From the NCBI RefSeq assembly GCF_003182485.1, contig NZ_QGTX01000001.1, positions 992,001 to 1,056,000 on the forward strand: DNA of 64,000 nt, in the 5' to 3' direction. The translations under genes were made by a program, and so were the position numbers. A model generated the notes under the pieces. That model saw nothing but the letters and a program-made list of their open reading frames with translations, ran no database searches and was not told the origin of the DNA. Positions 55,661-63,334 of this stretch are shown piece by piece; position 1 is the first letter of the stretch; each line of letters starts with the position of its first letter. Origin of the DNA: Geodermatophilus normandii. GTDB lineage: Bacteria > Actinomycetota > Actinomycetes > Mycobacteriales > Geodermatophilaceae.

Positions 55661-56585
55661 CCGGCGCGCAGCCGGGCCAGCCACTCCTGCGCGTCGGCGA
55701 AGGCGGCGTCGGCGGCCTCGTCGGGCACCGGCCGGCTGGTGCGGCCGTCGGCGCGCGGGTAGGAGCCGAGGAAGCGCACGTCCTCGCACACCCGGTGCAG
55801 CGCGGCCAGCGCCTCGCCCACCCGCGCCTCGGCCACGTGCCCCTCGCAGTCCAGCGAGAAGGAGTAGACCCACAGCCGGTCGCGGGTGGGCCGGGACTCG
55901 ATGCGGGTCAGGCTGATCCCGCGGACGGCGAACTCGCGCAGGACGTCGAGCAGCGCGCCGGTGCGGTCGGCGACGACGGCGACCAGCGAGGTCTTGTCGT
56001 CACCGGTCGGCGCGGGCAGCTCCCCGGGACGGGACACCAGCACGAAGCGGGTCACCGCGCCGGGGTGGTCGGCGACGTCCTCGGCCAGCGGGACCAGGCC
56101 GTAGCGCTCGGCGGCGATCGGGGCGCACACCGCGGCGTCGTGCTCGCCGTCGGCCACCGCGCGGGCCGCCGCCGCGGTCGAGGAGGCGGGCAGTGCCGGG
56201 ACGCCGGGCAGCCGGTCGGCCACCGTGCGGGCCGTCTGGGCGAGCGCGTGCGGGTGGCTCACCACGTCGCGCACGTCCTCGGGCCGCGTGCCGGGGCGGG
56301 TGGCGAGGACGAAGGACACGGGCAGGAAGACCTCGCGGGTGATGACCAGCGGATCGCCGTCGGCCAGCCCGTCCATCGTCGCGGGGACCGAGCCCTCGAC
56401 CGAGTTCTCCAGGGGCACCAGGGCGGCGTCGACCTCGCCGGCGCGGACCGCCGCCAGCGCGGCGGGGACGCTGGCCGCGGGCCGGCGCACCCCTCCCCGG
56501 GGGGAACGGCGCTGCCGAGCGCCGCCTCGGCGAAGGTACCCTCGGGCCCGAGATAGGCGAACCGCGTCGGAGGCGTCTGGGGCAC
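55651..56585 (-). pseudogene. pheA: prephenate dehydratase, frameshifted
   Basis: Converts prephenate to phenylpyruvate in phenylalanine synthesis. GTG at 56585 opens PQTPPTRFAYLGPEGTFAEA, the classic PheA start. The frame is then lost after PPGEG, and the rest (SVPAALAAVRAGEVDAALVP, LENSVEGSVPATMDGL, the TRF motif in AVTRFVLVSRPG, the ACT domain with FAVRGISLTRIESRPTRD) continues in another frame to 55651. The span of 935 bases is one short; one more G in the GGGG near 56501 restores about 311 residues. All catalytic motifs are otherwise present. Confidence 0.85.
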
Positions 56586-56691
56586 CCGACGAGGGTAGTG
56601 CGGTCGGACAGGGGTGCAGTCCCCGTCCGGGGGGAGCTGCCTCGCCGCCGGCCCGTGCGGCCGGACGCCCGGCGTCGAGGAGGAGGGATGC

Positions 56692-58386
56692 GTGACCCCC
56701 GGCCCCTCACCCGTCACTGACGGTGACCTCGACGCTGCACTGTGGCGCCTGCTGGCCGCGAGCGGCCGGGACGACGCGGCCGCCTTCCGCGCCGGGCTCG
56801 ACGAGGTCGAGGCCGGTCTCGACGCCCGGCTCGACACGGCCGGCGACCCCTGCTGGGCGGCCTGGCGGCACGCGCTGGCCGCCCGGCGCGGCCTCCTCGA
56901 CGGCGACCGGGACGCCACCGCGGCGGGGGTGGCCGCCGCCCGCGAGACCCTCGGCGACTGCCCGCCGTCGGCCTCGACGGCACTCGTCCTGGCCTACCTG
57001 GCCCACGTCGAGGCCACCGCCGACCACCCCGACTCCGCGATGCTGCTCGCCGTCGACGCGAGCCTGCTGACCGAACAGCTCGACCCGCCCGCGCCGGCCA
57101 CCGGTGAGCCGTCCCGCGCCCTCGCCCAGGCGCACCTGTGGCTCTCGCTGACCCTGACCGCCCTCGACCTCGAGGAGCTCGCCGTCGCCTCGGCCGACCG
57201 CGGGCACCGCGTGGCCGCCGGGCTGCCCGACCCGGCCGACCACTGGCTGATGCTGCGGCTGTGCGCGCAGCAGAACACCGAGCTGGCCCAGACGCTGCGC
57301 CGCCGGGGCCAGGCCGGGCGGGCGCGTGAGCTGGCCGGGACCGCGCTGGCCTGCGCCACCGACGCCCGCGCCCTGGACGTCGAGCCCGACCCCGACGACC
57401 TCGACCTGCTCGACGTCGTCCAGGCGTGGGCCCTGGCCTGCCACGACGACCTCGACGACGCCCTCGGTCCGCTGCGCAGCGTGCAGCGGCGGGTGCACCG
57501 CAGCGGCAGCACGTGGCTGCGTGGCTACGCCGACCTGGCCCTGTCCCGGCTGCTCACCCGCCTCTCGCAGGTGCACGCCGGCGGCGGCCACGGCGAGGAG
57601 GCCGCCGACCTGCTCGTCGACGCCGCCGGGGCCTTCGCCGCCACCGCCGACCGGCGCCGCTACCGGCAGTGCCTGCTCGAGCTCGGTCAGGCCACCGCCG
57701 CCATGGGCCGGCCGGCCGAGGCGCTGCACTGGCTGGACGCCTACCGCGCCGAGACCGGCCGGGCGCACGCCCGCAGCCGGGAGCTGTGGGCCGAGATGTT
57801 CGTCCGCCGGAGCCGGCTGCGCGAGGTCGAGCGGCAGGCCGCCGTGCTGCGCCGGCACGCGCTGGAGGACCCGCTCACCGGGCTGGGCAACCGGCGCAGC
57901 GCCGAGCGGCGCCTGGCCGGGCTGCGGCCGGGCGCCGAGCCGCTGTCGCTGGCCGTCGTCGACGTCGACCGGTTCAAGGAGGTCAACGACGACACCTCGC
58001 ACTCCCACGGCGACGAGGTGCTGCGCCGGGTGGCCACGCTGCTGCGCGAGCACAGCCGGGTCGGCGACGAGGTGTACCGCTGGGCGGGGGACGAGTTCCT
58101 CGTCGTCCTCCCCACGGCCACCCCGGCCCAGGCGCTGGCCGCCGCCGAGCGGCTGCGCGCGGCGGTGGCCGACGCCGACTGGGGCGACCTGTCCCTGAGC
58201 GAGCCGATCACGGTCAGCATCGGGGTGGCCACCGCCCCGGCCACCGACGACGACGCCGCTCCGGTCGGCTGGCGCTCGCTGTTCGACACCGCCGACCTGC
58301 ACCTGTTCTCCGCCAAGCGGGGCGGGCGCAACCGGGTGCGCGCACCGGGGGTCGTGGACGGGCCCGCCGAGGGGACCCCGTCGTGA
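56692..58386 (+). CDS. diguanylate cyclase with N-terminal helical (TPR-like) repeats
   Basis: 564 residues. About 380 residues of alpha-helical repeats (ALAQAHLWLSLTLTALDLEE, RGQAGRARELAGTALACATD) precede a GGDEF domain: DPLTGLGNRRSAERRLAGL, VVDVDRFKEVND and RWAGDEFLVVLP (A-GDEF). The product-inhibition site RVGD sits exactly 5 residues before the active loop. No membrane segment, so cytoplasmic. GTG at 56692 behind GAGGAGGAGGG. Overlaps its paralogue by GTGA. Confidence 0.9.
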   Translation: MTPGPSPVTDGDLDAALWRLLAASGRDDAAAFRAGLDEVEAGLDARLDTAGDPCWAAWRHALAARRGLLDGDRDATAAGVAAARETLGDCPPSASTALVLAYLAHVEATADHPDSAMLLAVDASLLTEQLDPPAPATGEPSRALAQAHLWLSLTLTALDLEELAVASADRGHRVAAGLPDPADHWLMLRLCAQQNTELAQTLRRRGQAGRARELAGTALACATDARALDVEPDPDDLDLLDVVQAWALACHDDLDDALGPLRSVQRRVHRSGSTWLRGYADLALSRLLTRLSQVHAGGGHGEEAADLLVDAAGAFAATADRRRYRQCLLELGQATAAMGRPAEALHWLDAYRAETGRAHARSRELWAEMFVRRSRLREVERQAAVLRRHALEDPLTGLGNRRSAERRLAGLRPGAEPLSLAVVDVDRFKEVNDDTSHSHGDEVLRRVATLLREHSRVGDEVYRWAGDEFLVVLPTATPAQALAAAERLRAAVADADWGDLSLSEPITVSIGVATAPATDDDAAPVGWRSLFDTADLHLFSAKRGGRNRVRAPGVVDGPAEGTPS

Positions 58387-60803
58387 GCGCCGGCCGCAGC
58401 TGGGACGCCAGTGACGCGACGGACGACGGGACCGGCGCCACACGGCGTGCCCGCGGCCGGGTGCTCGCATCCCCGGCCGGCGGCGTGCACAGTGCGCTGG
58501 TGCCACCGGGAGCCCTGCACCACCGGGTGACCGCCGCCCTCGCCAACTGGCAGCTCGACGACGCCGAGCGGCTGCTGTCGGTCGTCGACCCGTCCTCTCC
58601 CTACGAGGCCGGCGCCGCTGCCGCGGAGGCCGCGCGGGATCCCGAGCCCGCCCTCGGCCGCGCCTGGGCCGACACCCTGCGCGCCGAGCTGCTGGTCCGC
58701 AGGCTGCGTGTCGCCGGGTTCACCCTCGTCGGCGAGCCGCTGGACGCGCCGGAGACGACCGAGTCCCTCGACCTGCACGCCGGCGTCGCCGACCTCCTCG
58801 ACCGCGCCGACGGCGCCCGGGCCGACCTCGACCGCGCCGACGGCGACCCGCGCTCGGAGTCGGCCTCCCACGCCGCGCTCGCCATCGCCCTGGTGCGCTC
58901 GGCCAAGGCCGCCTTCGACGCCGCCGACGACGACCTGCAGCGCGCCGCCGGCCTCGCCCGGCACGCCCGCATCGAGCTGCTCTCGCGCCGGATCGACGCG
59001 GCCATGGACGAGGCGGTCGAGGCGGCCAGCCTGCTCGACCCCGGCCTGCCGCCGGACGCGCTGCTCGTCGACACGCTGGGCACGCTGGCCGGCGTCCTCG
59101 CCGACCTCGAGCTCATGCCGCTGGCCCTGGACTACCAGCGCCGCGCGCTGGAGGCGGCCACCGCCGCCGGCGAGCAGGGCACGCTCGGCCCCGACGACGG
59201 CGACCCGGACGTGCTCGCCGCCGGCGCCGCCACCTGCCTCGGTGCGCTGTGCGCGGAGCTGGGCGAGGCCCTGCTCGACGACGGCGAGCCCGGGGCCGCC
59301 GTCCCGCACTTCGCCGAGGGCCGCCGGCTGGCCGAGCAGGCCCTGGCCCAGCTGCCGCCCGACGCCGACGGCATCGTGGCCGCGCAGGTGGTCCACGGCT
59401 GGGCGCTGGTCGGGCTGGGCGAGCACGCCGCCGCCACCGGCCCGCTGCGCGCGGCCGTGCGGACCACCAGCGCCACCGGCGACCGCGCCCAGCTGGCCTC
59501 GGCGCTGCTCGCGCTCGGCCGGGCGCTGCGCCGCCAGGGCGACGGCCGCGGCGCCGACGAGCACCTGGCCAGAGCGCTGTCACTGGCCTCCGAGCACGGT
59601 CTGCCGCGGCTGCGCCGCTCCGCGCTGCGCGAGCTGTGCACGCTGCACGCGGAGCTCGACGACGCCGGCCGCGCGCTCCCCTACCTGCAGGCCTACCTCG
59701 CCGACGAGCTCGACCGGGTCGACGAGCGGCGCACCCGCTGGGTGGAGCTGTTCGGCCGGCGCAAGAGCCTGCTGGAGAACGAGCGCGCCGCCGGGCAGCT
59801 GCGCCGCCAGGCCTACGAGGACCCGCTCACGCACCTGCCCAACCGCCGCTACGCCGAGGCACGGCTCGACGGCCTGCTCAGCGCGGGCACCACGCCGGCG
59901 CTGGCCGTCGTCGACGTCGACCGGTTCAAGTCCATCAACGACGCCGTCGGGCACCCCGGCGGGGACACGGTGCTGCGCGCCGTCGCCGAGCTGCTGCTCG
60001 CCGGGTGCCGCGACACCGACGAGGTGTGCCGGTGGGCCGGGGACGAGTTCGTCGTCCTGCTGCCCGACACGACCGCCGAGCAGGCCGAGCGGGCGCTCGA
60101 GCGGATCCGCCGCGCCGTCGCCGCGCACGACTGGGCGGCGCTCGGGGTGACCGTGCCGGTGACGATCAGCGTCGGCATCGCCTCGGCCACCCGCGGTGAC
60201 GACCGGCGCACGCTGTTCGCCGCCGCCGACGGCGTCCTCTACGACGCCAAGCGCAGCGGCCGTGACCGCGTCGTCCGGCTCTCGGCGGTCACCCAGACCC
60301 GGGCGCCCGACGCCCCGGCGGACCCGGCGCCGGGCGCGCCCGCCCGGCCGGCGACCGTCCGGGTCGGTCCCGTGCGGTCCTCCGCGCTGGACCCCGTGGG
60401 CGGCTTCGCGCCGCTGCTGGCCGACCCGCCGCTGTCCCTGGGCAGCCCGGGCCGGCCCGCGCTGGCCCCGCGCCCGACCCGGCGCCGCCGGCCGCCCCGG
60501 CCCGACCCGTGCCGGCCGGGCCGGACGTCGTCTGGGGCGTGGGCCGCACCACCGAGCAGGTGCTCGCCCTGGTCCGCGAGACCCGCGCCGCGCACCCCGA
60601 CCGGCCCGCGCTCGTGGTGCGGGCCAGCGCCGACACGCTGGTCGCGCTCGCCGGCGCGTACGACGGGTCCACCACGGTCGACGCCGCGGCGATGTCGGCC
60701 GCCGTCGGCCCCGTCCCCGAGCCGCGCGGGCGGGTGGGCGTCCTGTGCGCCGGCACCGCCGACGCGTCGGTGGCCGCCGAGGCCGCGTTCGTCGCGCGGG
60801 TGA
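58383..60803 (+). CDS. second diguanylate cyclase with helical repeats; C-terminus runs out of frame
   Basis: Paralogue of the preceding gene. TPR-like helices (ADTLRAELLVRRLRVAGFTL through HGWALVGLGEHAAATGPLRA) lead to GGDEF: DPLTHLPNRRYAEARLDGL, VVDVDRFKSINDAVGHPGGD and RWAGDEFVVLLPD, with RDTD as inhibition site. Real sequence appears to end in a Pro/Ala tail near 60470. The literal frame then continues to 60803 as Arg/Pro-rich sequence across 295 bases of larB, which is abnormal. One missing base in the CCCC run near 60468-60471 would instead join this tail to larB. Confidence 0.82.
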   Translation: MSAGRSWDASDATDDGTGATRRARGRVLASPAGGVHSALVPPGALHHRVTAALANWQLDDAERLLSVVDPSSPYEAGAAAAEAARDPEPALGRAWADTLRAELLVRRLRVAGFTLVGEPLDAPETTESLDLHAGVADLLDRADGARADLDRADGDPRSESASHAALAIALVRSAKAAFDAADDDLQRAAGLARHARIELLSRRIDAAMDEAVEAASLLDPGLPPDALLVDTLGTLAGVLADLELMPLALDYQRRALEAATAAGEQGTLGPDDGDPDVLAAGAATCLGALCAELGEALLDDGEPGAAVPHFAEGRRLAEQALAQLPPDADGIVAAQVVHGWALVGLGEHAAATGPLRAAVRTTSATGDRAQLASALLALGRALRRQGDGRGADEHLARALSLASEHGLPRLRRSALRELCTLHAELDDAGRALPYLQAYLADELDRVDERRTRWVELFGRRKSLLENERAAGQLRRQAYEDPLTHLPNRRYAEARLDGLLSAGTTPALAVVDVDRFKSINDAVGHPGGDTVLRAVAELLLAGCRDTDEVCRWAGDEFVVLLPDTTAEQAERALERIRRAVAAHDWAALGVTVPVTISVGIASATRGDDRRTLFAAADGVLYDAKRSGRDRVVRLSAVTQTRAPDAPADPAPGAPARPATVRVGPVRSSALDPVGGFAPLLADPPLSLGSPGRPALAPRPTRRRRPPRPDPCRPGRTSSGAWAAPPSRCSPWSARPAPRTPTGPRSWCGPAPTRWSRSPARTTGPPRSTPRRCRPPSAPSPSRAGGWASCAPAPPTRRWPPRPRSSRG

Positions 60804-61126
60804 CCGGCACCGAGGTCGTGCGGGTCGACGACGTCGGGGGCCGGCTGCGGCCGCTGCTCACCGACCGCACCCTGCTCGACGACGTCGACTGCCTCGTCGT
60901 GGTCGCGGGCCTCGACGCCACGCTGGCGGCGACCGTGGGCGCGATGACCGACGTCCCGATCGTCGCGGTGCCCACCTCGACCGGGCAGCCGGGGTCCTTC
61001 GGCGGGTTCGGCGCGCTGCTGACGATGCTCAACTCGGCGTCCCCGGGCGTCGTCGTCAGCAACATCGACAACGGCCACGCCGCCGGCCTGTTCGCCGCCC
61101 GCATCGCCCGCCGCACCGCGCGATGA
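60509..61126 (+). CDS. larB: LarB-like carboxylase/hydrolase (AIR carboxylase fold), catalytic Cys replaced
   Basis: 205 residues from the first usable GTG. PDVVWGVGRTTEQVLALVRE is the LarB entry motif, VGVLCAGTADASVAAEAAFV the PurE-like loop, and IVAVPTSTGQPGSFGGFGAL with SNIDNGHAAG the C-terminal core. LarB makes the pyridinium dicarboxylate precursor of the nickel-pincer nucleotide. The expected LNSCAPG cysteine reads LNSASPG here. The N-terminal ~40 residues of typical LarB are absent or in another frame. No larC or larE in the window. Confidence 0.78.
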   Translation: MPAGPDVVWGVGRTTEQVLALVRETRAAHPDRPALVVRASADTLVALAGAYDGSTTVDAAAMSAAVGPVPEPRGRVGVLCAGTADASVAAEAAFVARVTGTEVVRVDDVGGRLRPLLTDRTLLDDVDCLVVVAGLDATLAATVGAMTDVPIVAVPTSTGQPGSFGGFGALLTMLNSASPGVVVSNIDNGHAAGLFAARIARRTAR

Positions 61127-61228
61127 CATCGTCGGCCTCCCGGCCGACACCGCGGCCAGGTGCCGTCCCCGGCTGCGCTGAGCCCCTCCCGGCGCTCGAT
61201 CGCGGGACCCTCCGGGCCCCACTCCTCC
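61127..61228 (-). repeat. structured intergenic element, copy B
   Basis: Starts directly after the larB TGA and is inverted relative to copy A. On the plus strand: hairpin 1 GTCGGCC-TCCC-GGCCGAC (61131-61148), CCGCGGCC, GCCGTCCCCGGC, GCTGAGCCCCT, then the 26-base block shared with copy A (61199-61224) containing hairpin 2 GGGACCC-TCC-GGGCCCC (61204-61220). Like copy A it lies between convergent genes. Confidence 0.85.
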
Positions 61229-61229
61229 C

Positions 61230-61247
61230 GCCGCCCCGCAGGGCGGC
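61230..61247 (-). terminator. terminator hairpin at the MFS stop
   Basis: GCCGCCC (61230-61236) and GGGCGGC (61241-61247) pair perfectly around 4 bases, immediately after the minus-strand MFS stop codon and adjoining copy B. Confidence 0.65.
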
Positions 61248-62393
61248 TCACCTCGTCTGCCGGGCGCGCAGCCCGAGGGCGACGACGGGGGCGACGGCGA
61301 GGAAGAGCACCGCGACGGCCGGCGCCGAACCGAGCGCCCACGCGGCGAAGACCAGCAGCGACGCCAGCTCGGTCCCCAGGCCCGCGACCGACGTCACCGT
61401 GGCCCGCGCCGCGCCCGGCACCTGCTCCTGCAGCCGCGCCTCCCCCACCACCAGCACGGCGAGGTACAGGCCGTAGGACAGTGCGACGGCGGCCGGCGCC
61501 ACGGCGGCCCCTGCCAGCGCCCCGACGGCGAGCAGTCCCGCGGAGGCCGTCAGCAGCGCCGGCAGCGCCCGCGACGGCAGCCGCGCCAGCCGGCCGGCCA
61601 GCGCGGCGCCCGCCGCCCCCGCCAGCGCGACGACGAGGACGGCGGTGGGCACGAGCGCGGTCGGCACGCCGCGGTCGCGCGCCATGACCGGGAAGTACTC
61701 CTCCAGCGCGTCGAGCCCGCCCAGCAGCGCGACGGCGACGACGGTCAGCCGCAGCGACGGCCGGCGCAGCGCGTCGGTCACGGCCGACCGCAGACCGCCC
61801 CCGCCGTCGTCCCCACCGTCGGTCGGCGCGGTCTCGGGGAACCGGGTGGCGAGGGCAGCGGCGGCGAGGCAGGTCCCCACGCTGGCCCAGCCCACCAGCG
61901 CGTGGCCGCCGGCCTCGACCAGGACCCCGGCCAGCAGCGCGGTGGGCACCTGCACGAGCAGCTCGGTCGCCGTCGTCGCGCCCTGGACCCGGACGAAGGA
62001 GTCCTCCGCGCCGGCGGCGGCCAGTCCCTCGTAGACCACCGCCTCGGCGGCGCCGGACACCAGCGCGCCCCCGACGCCCCAGACGACGAACCCGGCGGCG
62101 AAGCCGGGGAGGCCAGGAGCGACCGTCCACAGCACGAAGCCGGCGGCCTCGAGCACCCCGGCCAGGACCAGCGAGCCCCGGCGCGACCAGCGGTCGGCCA
62201 GCACCCCGGTGGGCACCTCGGCGAGCAGGCCGGTGACCGACCACAGGGCGAACAGGCCCGACACCTGCGCCGCCGACAGCCCGGTGTCGAGGAACAGCAG
62301 CGCGTACAGCGGGTAGACGGGGGCCAGCCCGGACAGCGCGGTCCAGACCACGGCCAGGCGGGCCAGTGGCCGCGCGGCCGGCGGCAGGGGCAT
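61248..62393 (-). CDS. MFS-family permease
   Basis: 381 residues with about 12 hydrophobic segments. SVTGLLAEVPTGVLADRWSR near residue 50 is the loop 2-3 MFS motif. The central loop (PTDGGDDGGGGLRSAVTDAL) separates the halves. No substrate signature recognised; family members of this shape are drug or metabolite exporters. ATG at 62393, divergent from the riboswitch-controlled gene. Confidence 0.87.
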   Translation of the reverse strand: MPLPPAARPLARLAVVWTALSGLAPVYPLYALLFLDTGLSAAQVSGLFALWSVTGLLAEVPTGVLADRWSRRGSLVLAGVLEAAGFVLWTVAPGLPGFAAGFVVWGVGGALVSGAAEAVVYEGLAAAGAEDSFVRVQGATTATELLVQVPTALLAGVLVEAGGHALVGWASVGTCLAAAALATRFPETAPTDGGDDGGGGLRSAVTDALRRPSLRLTVVAVALLGGLDALEEYFPVMARDRGVPTALVPTAVLVVALAGAAGAALAGRLARLPSRALPALLTASAGLLAVGALAGAAVAPAAVALSYGLYLAVLVVGEARLQEQVPGAARATVTSVAGLGTELASLLVFAAWALGSAPAVAVLFLAVAPVVALGLRARQTR

Positions 62394-62478
62394 CCGGTCA
62401 GGGCGTCAACGGAACGGCACGGGGCGACGGTAACCAGGCGCACACCCGCGCGCACGGGGTTTCCCGGTCCCCGTCGTC

Positions 62479-62484
62479 TAGGGT
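62479..62484 (+). promoter_or_regulatory. putative -10 box for the Mn exporter transcript
   Basis: TAGGGT fits the actinobacterial TANNNT -10 pattern and would start transcription near 62490, right where the riboswitch aptamer begins. No good -35 box is seen. Confidence 0.35.
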
Positions 62485-62488
62485 TGAC

Positions 62489-62606
62489 CCCCGAGAAGGG
62501 GAGTAGCCCCCCGTCCGCTGGTCGACATGCTGGCGCGCTCCCGCGGGAGCCGCCCGGTCAGCGGGCCCGCGCCCCGCGCGGGTGGGCGAGACCTTCGGCC
62601 GGAGCA
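62489..62606 (+). ncRNA. yybP-ykoY manganese riboswitch
   Basis: The leader contains the two invariant parts of this class: AGGGGAGTAGCCCCCCG at 62497-62513 (loop L1 GGGGAGUAG) and GGCGAGACCTTCGGCC at 62585-62600 (the AGACCUU segment of L3), with GTCGACATGC between. The two legs of the hairpin would dock around Mn2+. The downstream gene is a UPF0016/GDT1 cation exporter, the classic target. An expression switch in the ~70 bases before the GTG is expected; its mechanism is not visible. Confidence 0.85.
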
Positions 62607-62673
62607 GTCGTCGCGCTGCCGGTCGGAGGCGCGCGCCCCCGCCCGGCCGTGCCGAGCGGAAGAGAGAACCCCC

Positions 62674-63273
62674 GTGATCGTCCTGTCCGTCGTGGCGACG
62701 GCGTTCGCCCTCGTCCTGCCGGTCGAGCTGCCGGACAAGACGCTGTTCGCCAGCCTGGTCCTGGCCACCCGGTTCGCGCCGCTGCCGGTGTTCGTCGGCG
62801 TCGGCACCGCCTTCGGCGTGCAGGTCGCCATCGCCGTCACCGCCGGCTCCCTGCTGTCCCTGCTGCCCCCGGCGCTGGTGAGCGGTGTCGTGGCGGTGCT
62901 CTTCCTGGTCGGTGCGGTGCTGCTCTGGCGCAGCGCCTCGGAGGGACCCGAGGACGGCGGGGACGCCGCCGAGACCCGGGAGCGGACGTCGTTCCTGCGC
63001 GCGGCCGCCGTCTCCTTCGGCGTGCTGTTCGCCGCGGAGTGGGGCGACCTGTCCCAGCTGGCCACCGCGGGCCTGGCCGCGCGCTTCGACGCGCCGGTGT
63101 CGGTGTTCGTCGGCGCCTGGGCGGCCCTGCTCACGGTGTCGGGGCTCGCGGTGTTCCTCGGCAAGGCGCTGGCCGACCGGCTGCCGGTGGCCCTCATCCG
63201 CCGGGTGGCCGCGGTGCTGTTCGTCGTCTTCGCCGTGTTCGCCGTCGTGGAGACCGTCCGGGCCCTCACCTGA
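62674..63273 (+). CDS. TMEM165/GDT1 (UPF0016) family Mn2+ exporter
   Basis: 199 residues, six hydrophobic segments in two repeats. The cation motifs are PVELPDKTLFASLVLATRF near residue 16 (E-x-P-D-K-T, Pro in place of Gly) and FAAEWGDLSQLATAGLAAR near 120 (E-x-G-D-x-S). The first lacks the usual Gly. Bacterial members (MneA-type) export Mn2+. GTG at 62674 is chosen because in-frame starts further upstream lie inside the riboswitch. A riboswitch that senses Mn2+ precedes it. Confidence 0.9.
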   Translation: MIVLSVVATAFALVLPVELPDKTLFASLVLATRFAPLPVFVGVGTAFGVQVAIAVTAGSLLSLLPPALVSGVVAVLFLVGAVLLWRSASEGPEDGGDAAETRERTSFLRAAAVSFGVLFAAEWGDLSQLATAGLAARFDAPVSVFVGAWAALLTVSGLAVFLGKALADRLPVALIRRVAAVLFVVFAVFAVVETVRALT

Positions 63274-63334
63274 TCGGGGGAACGCACCCGCCGCGGCGCT
63301 GCAGCCGGGTCGCGCCCCGCCCGTTGACTCCTCC

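Noticed and set aside
58383-60803. A genuine 806-residue GGDEF2 protein
   Set aside because: The last ~110 codons overlap larB and have out-of-frame composition, so the natural C-terminus is probably elsewhere.
62527-62673. N-terminal extension of the GDT1-type exporter
   Set aside because: It would lie inside the riboswitch aptamer and reads as Arg/Pro-rich sequence; GTG at 62674 starts at the first membrane helix.
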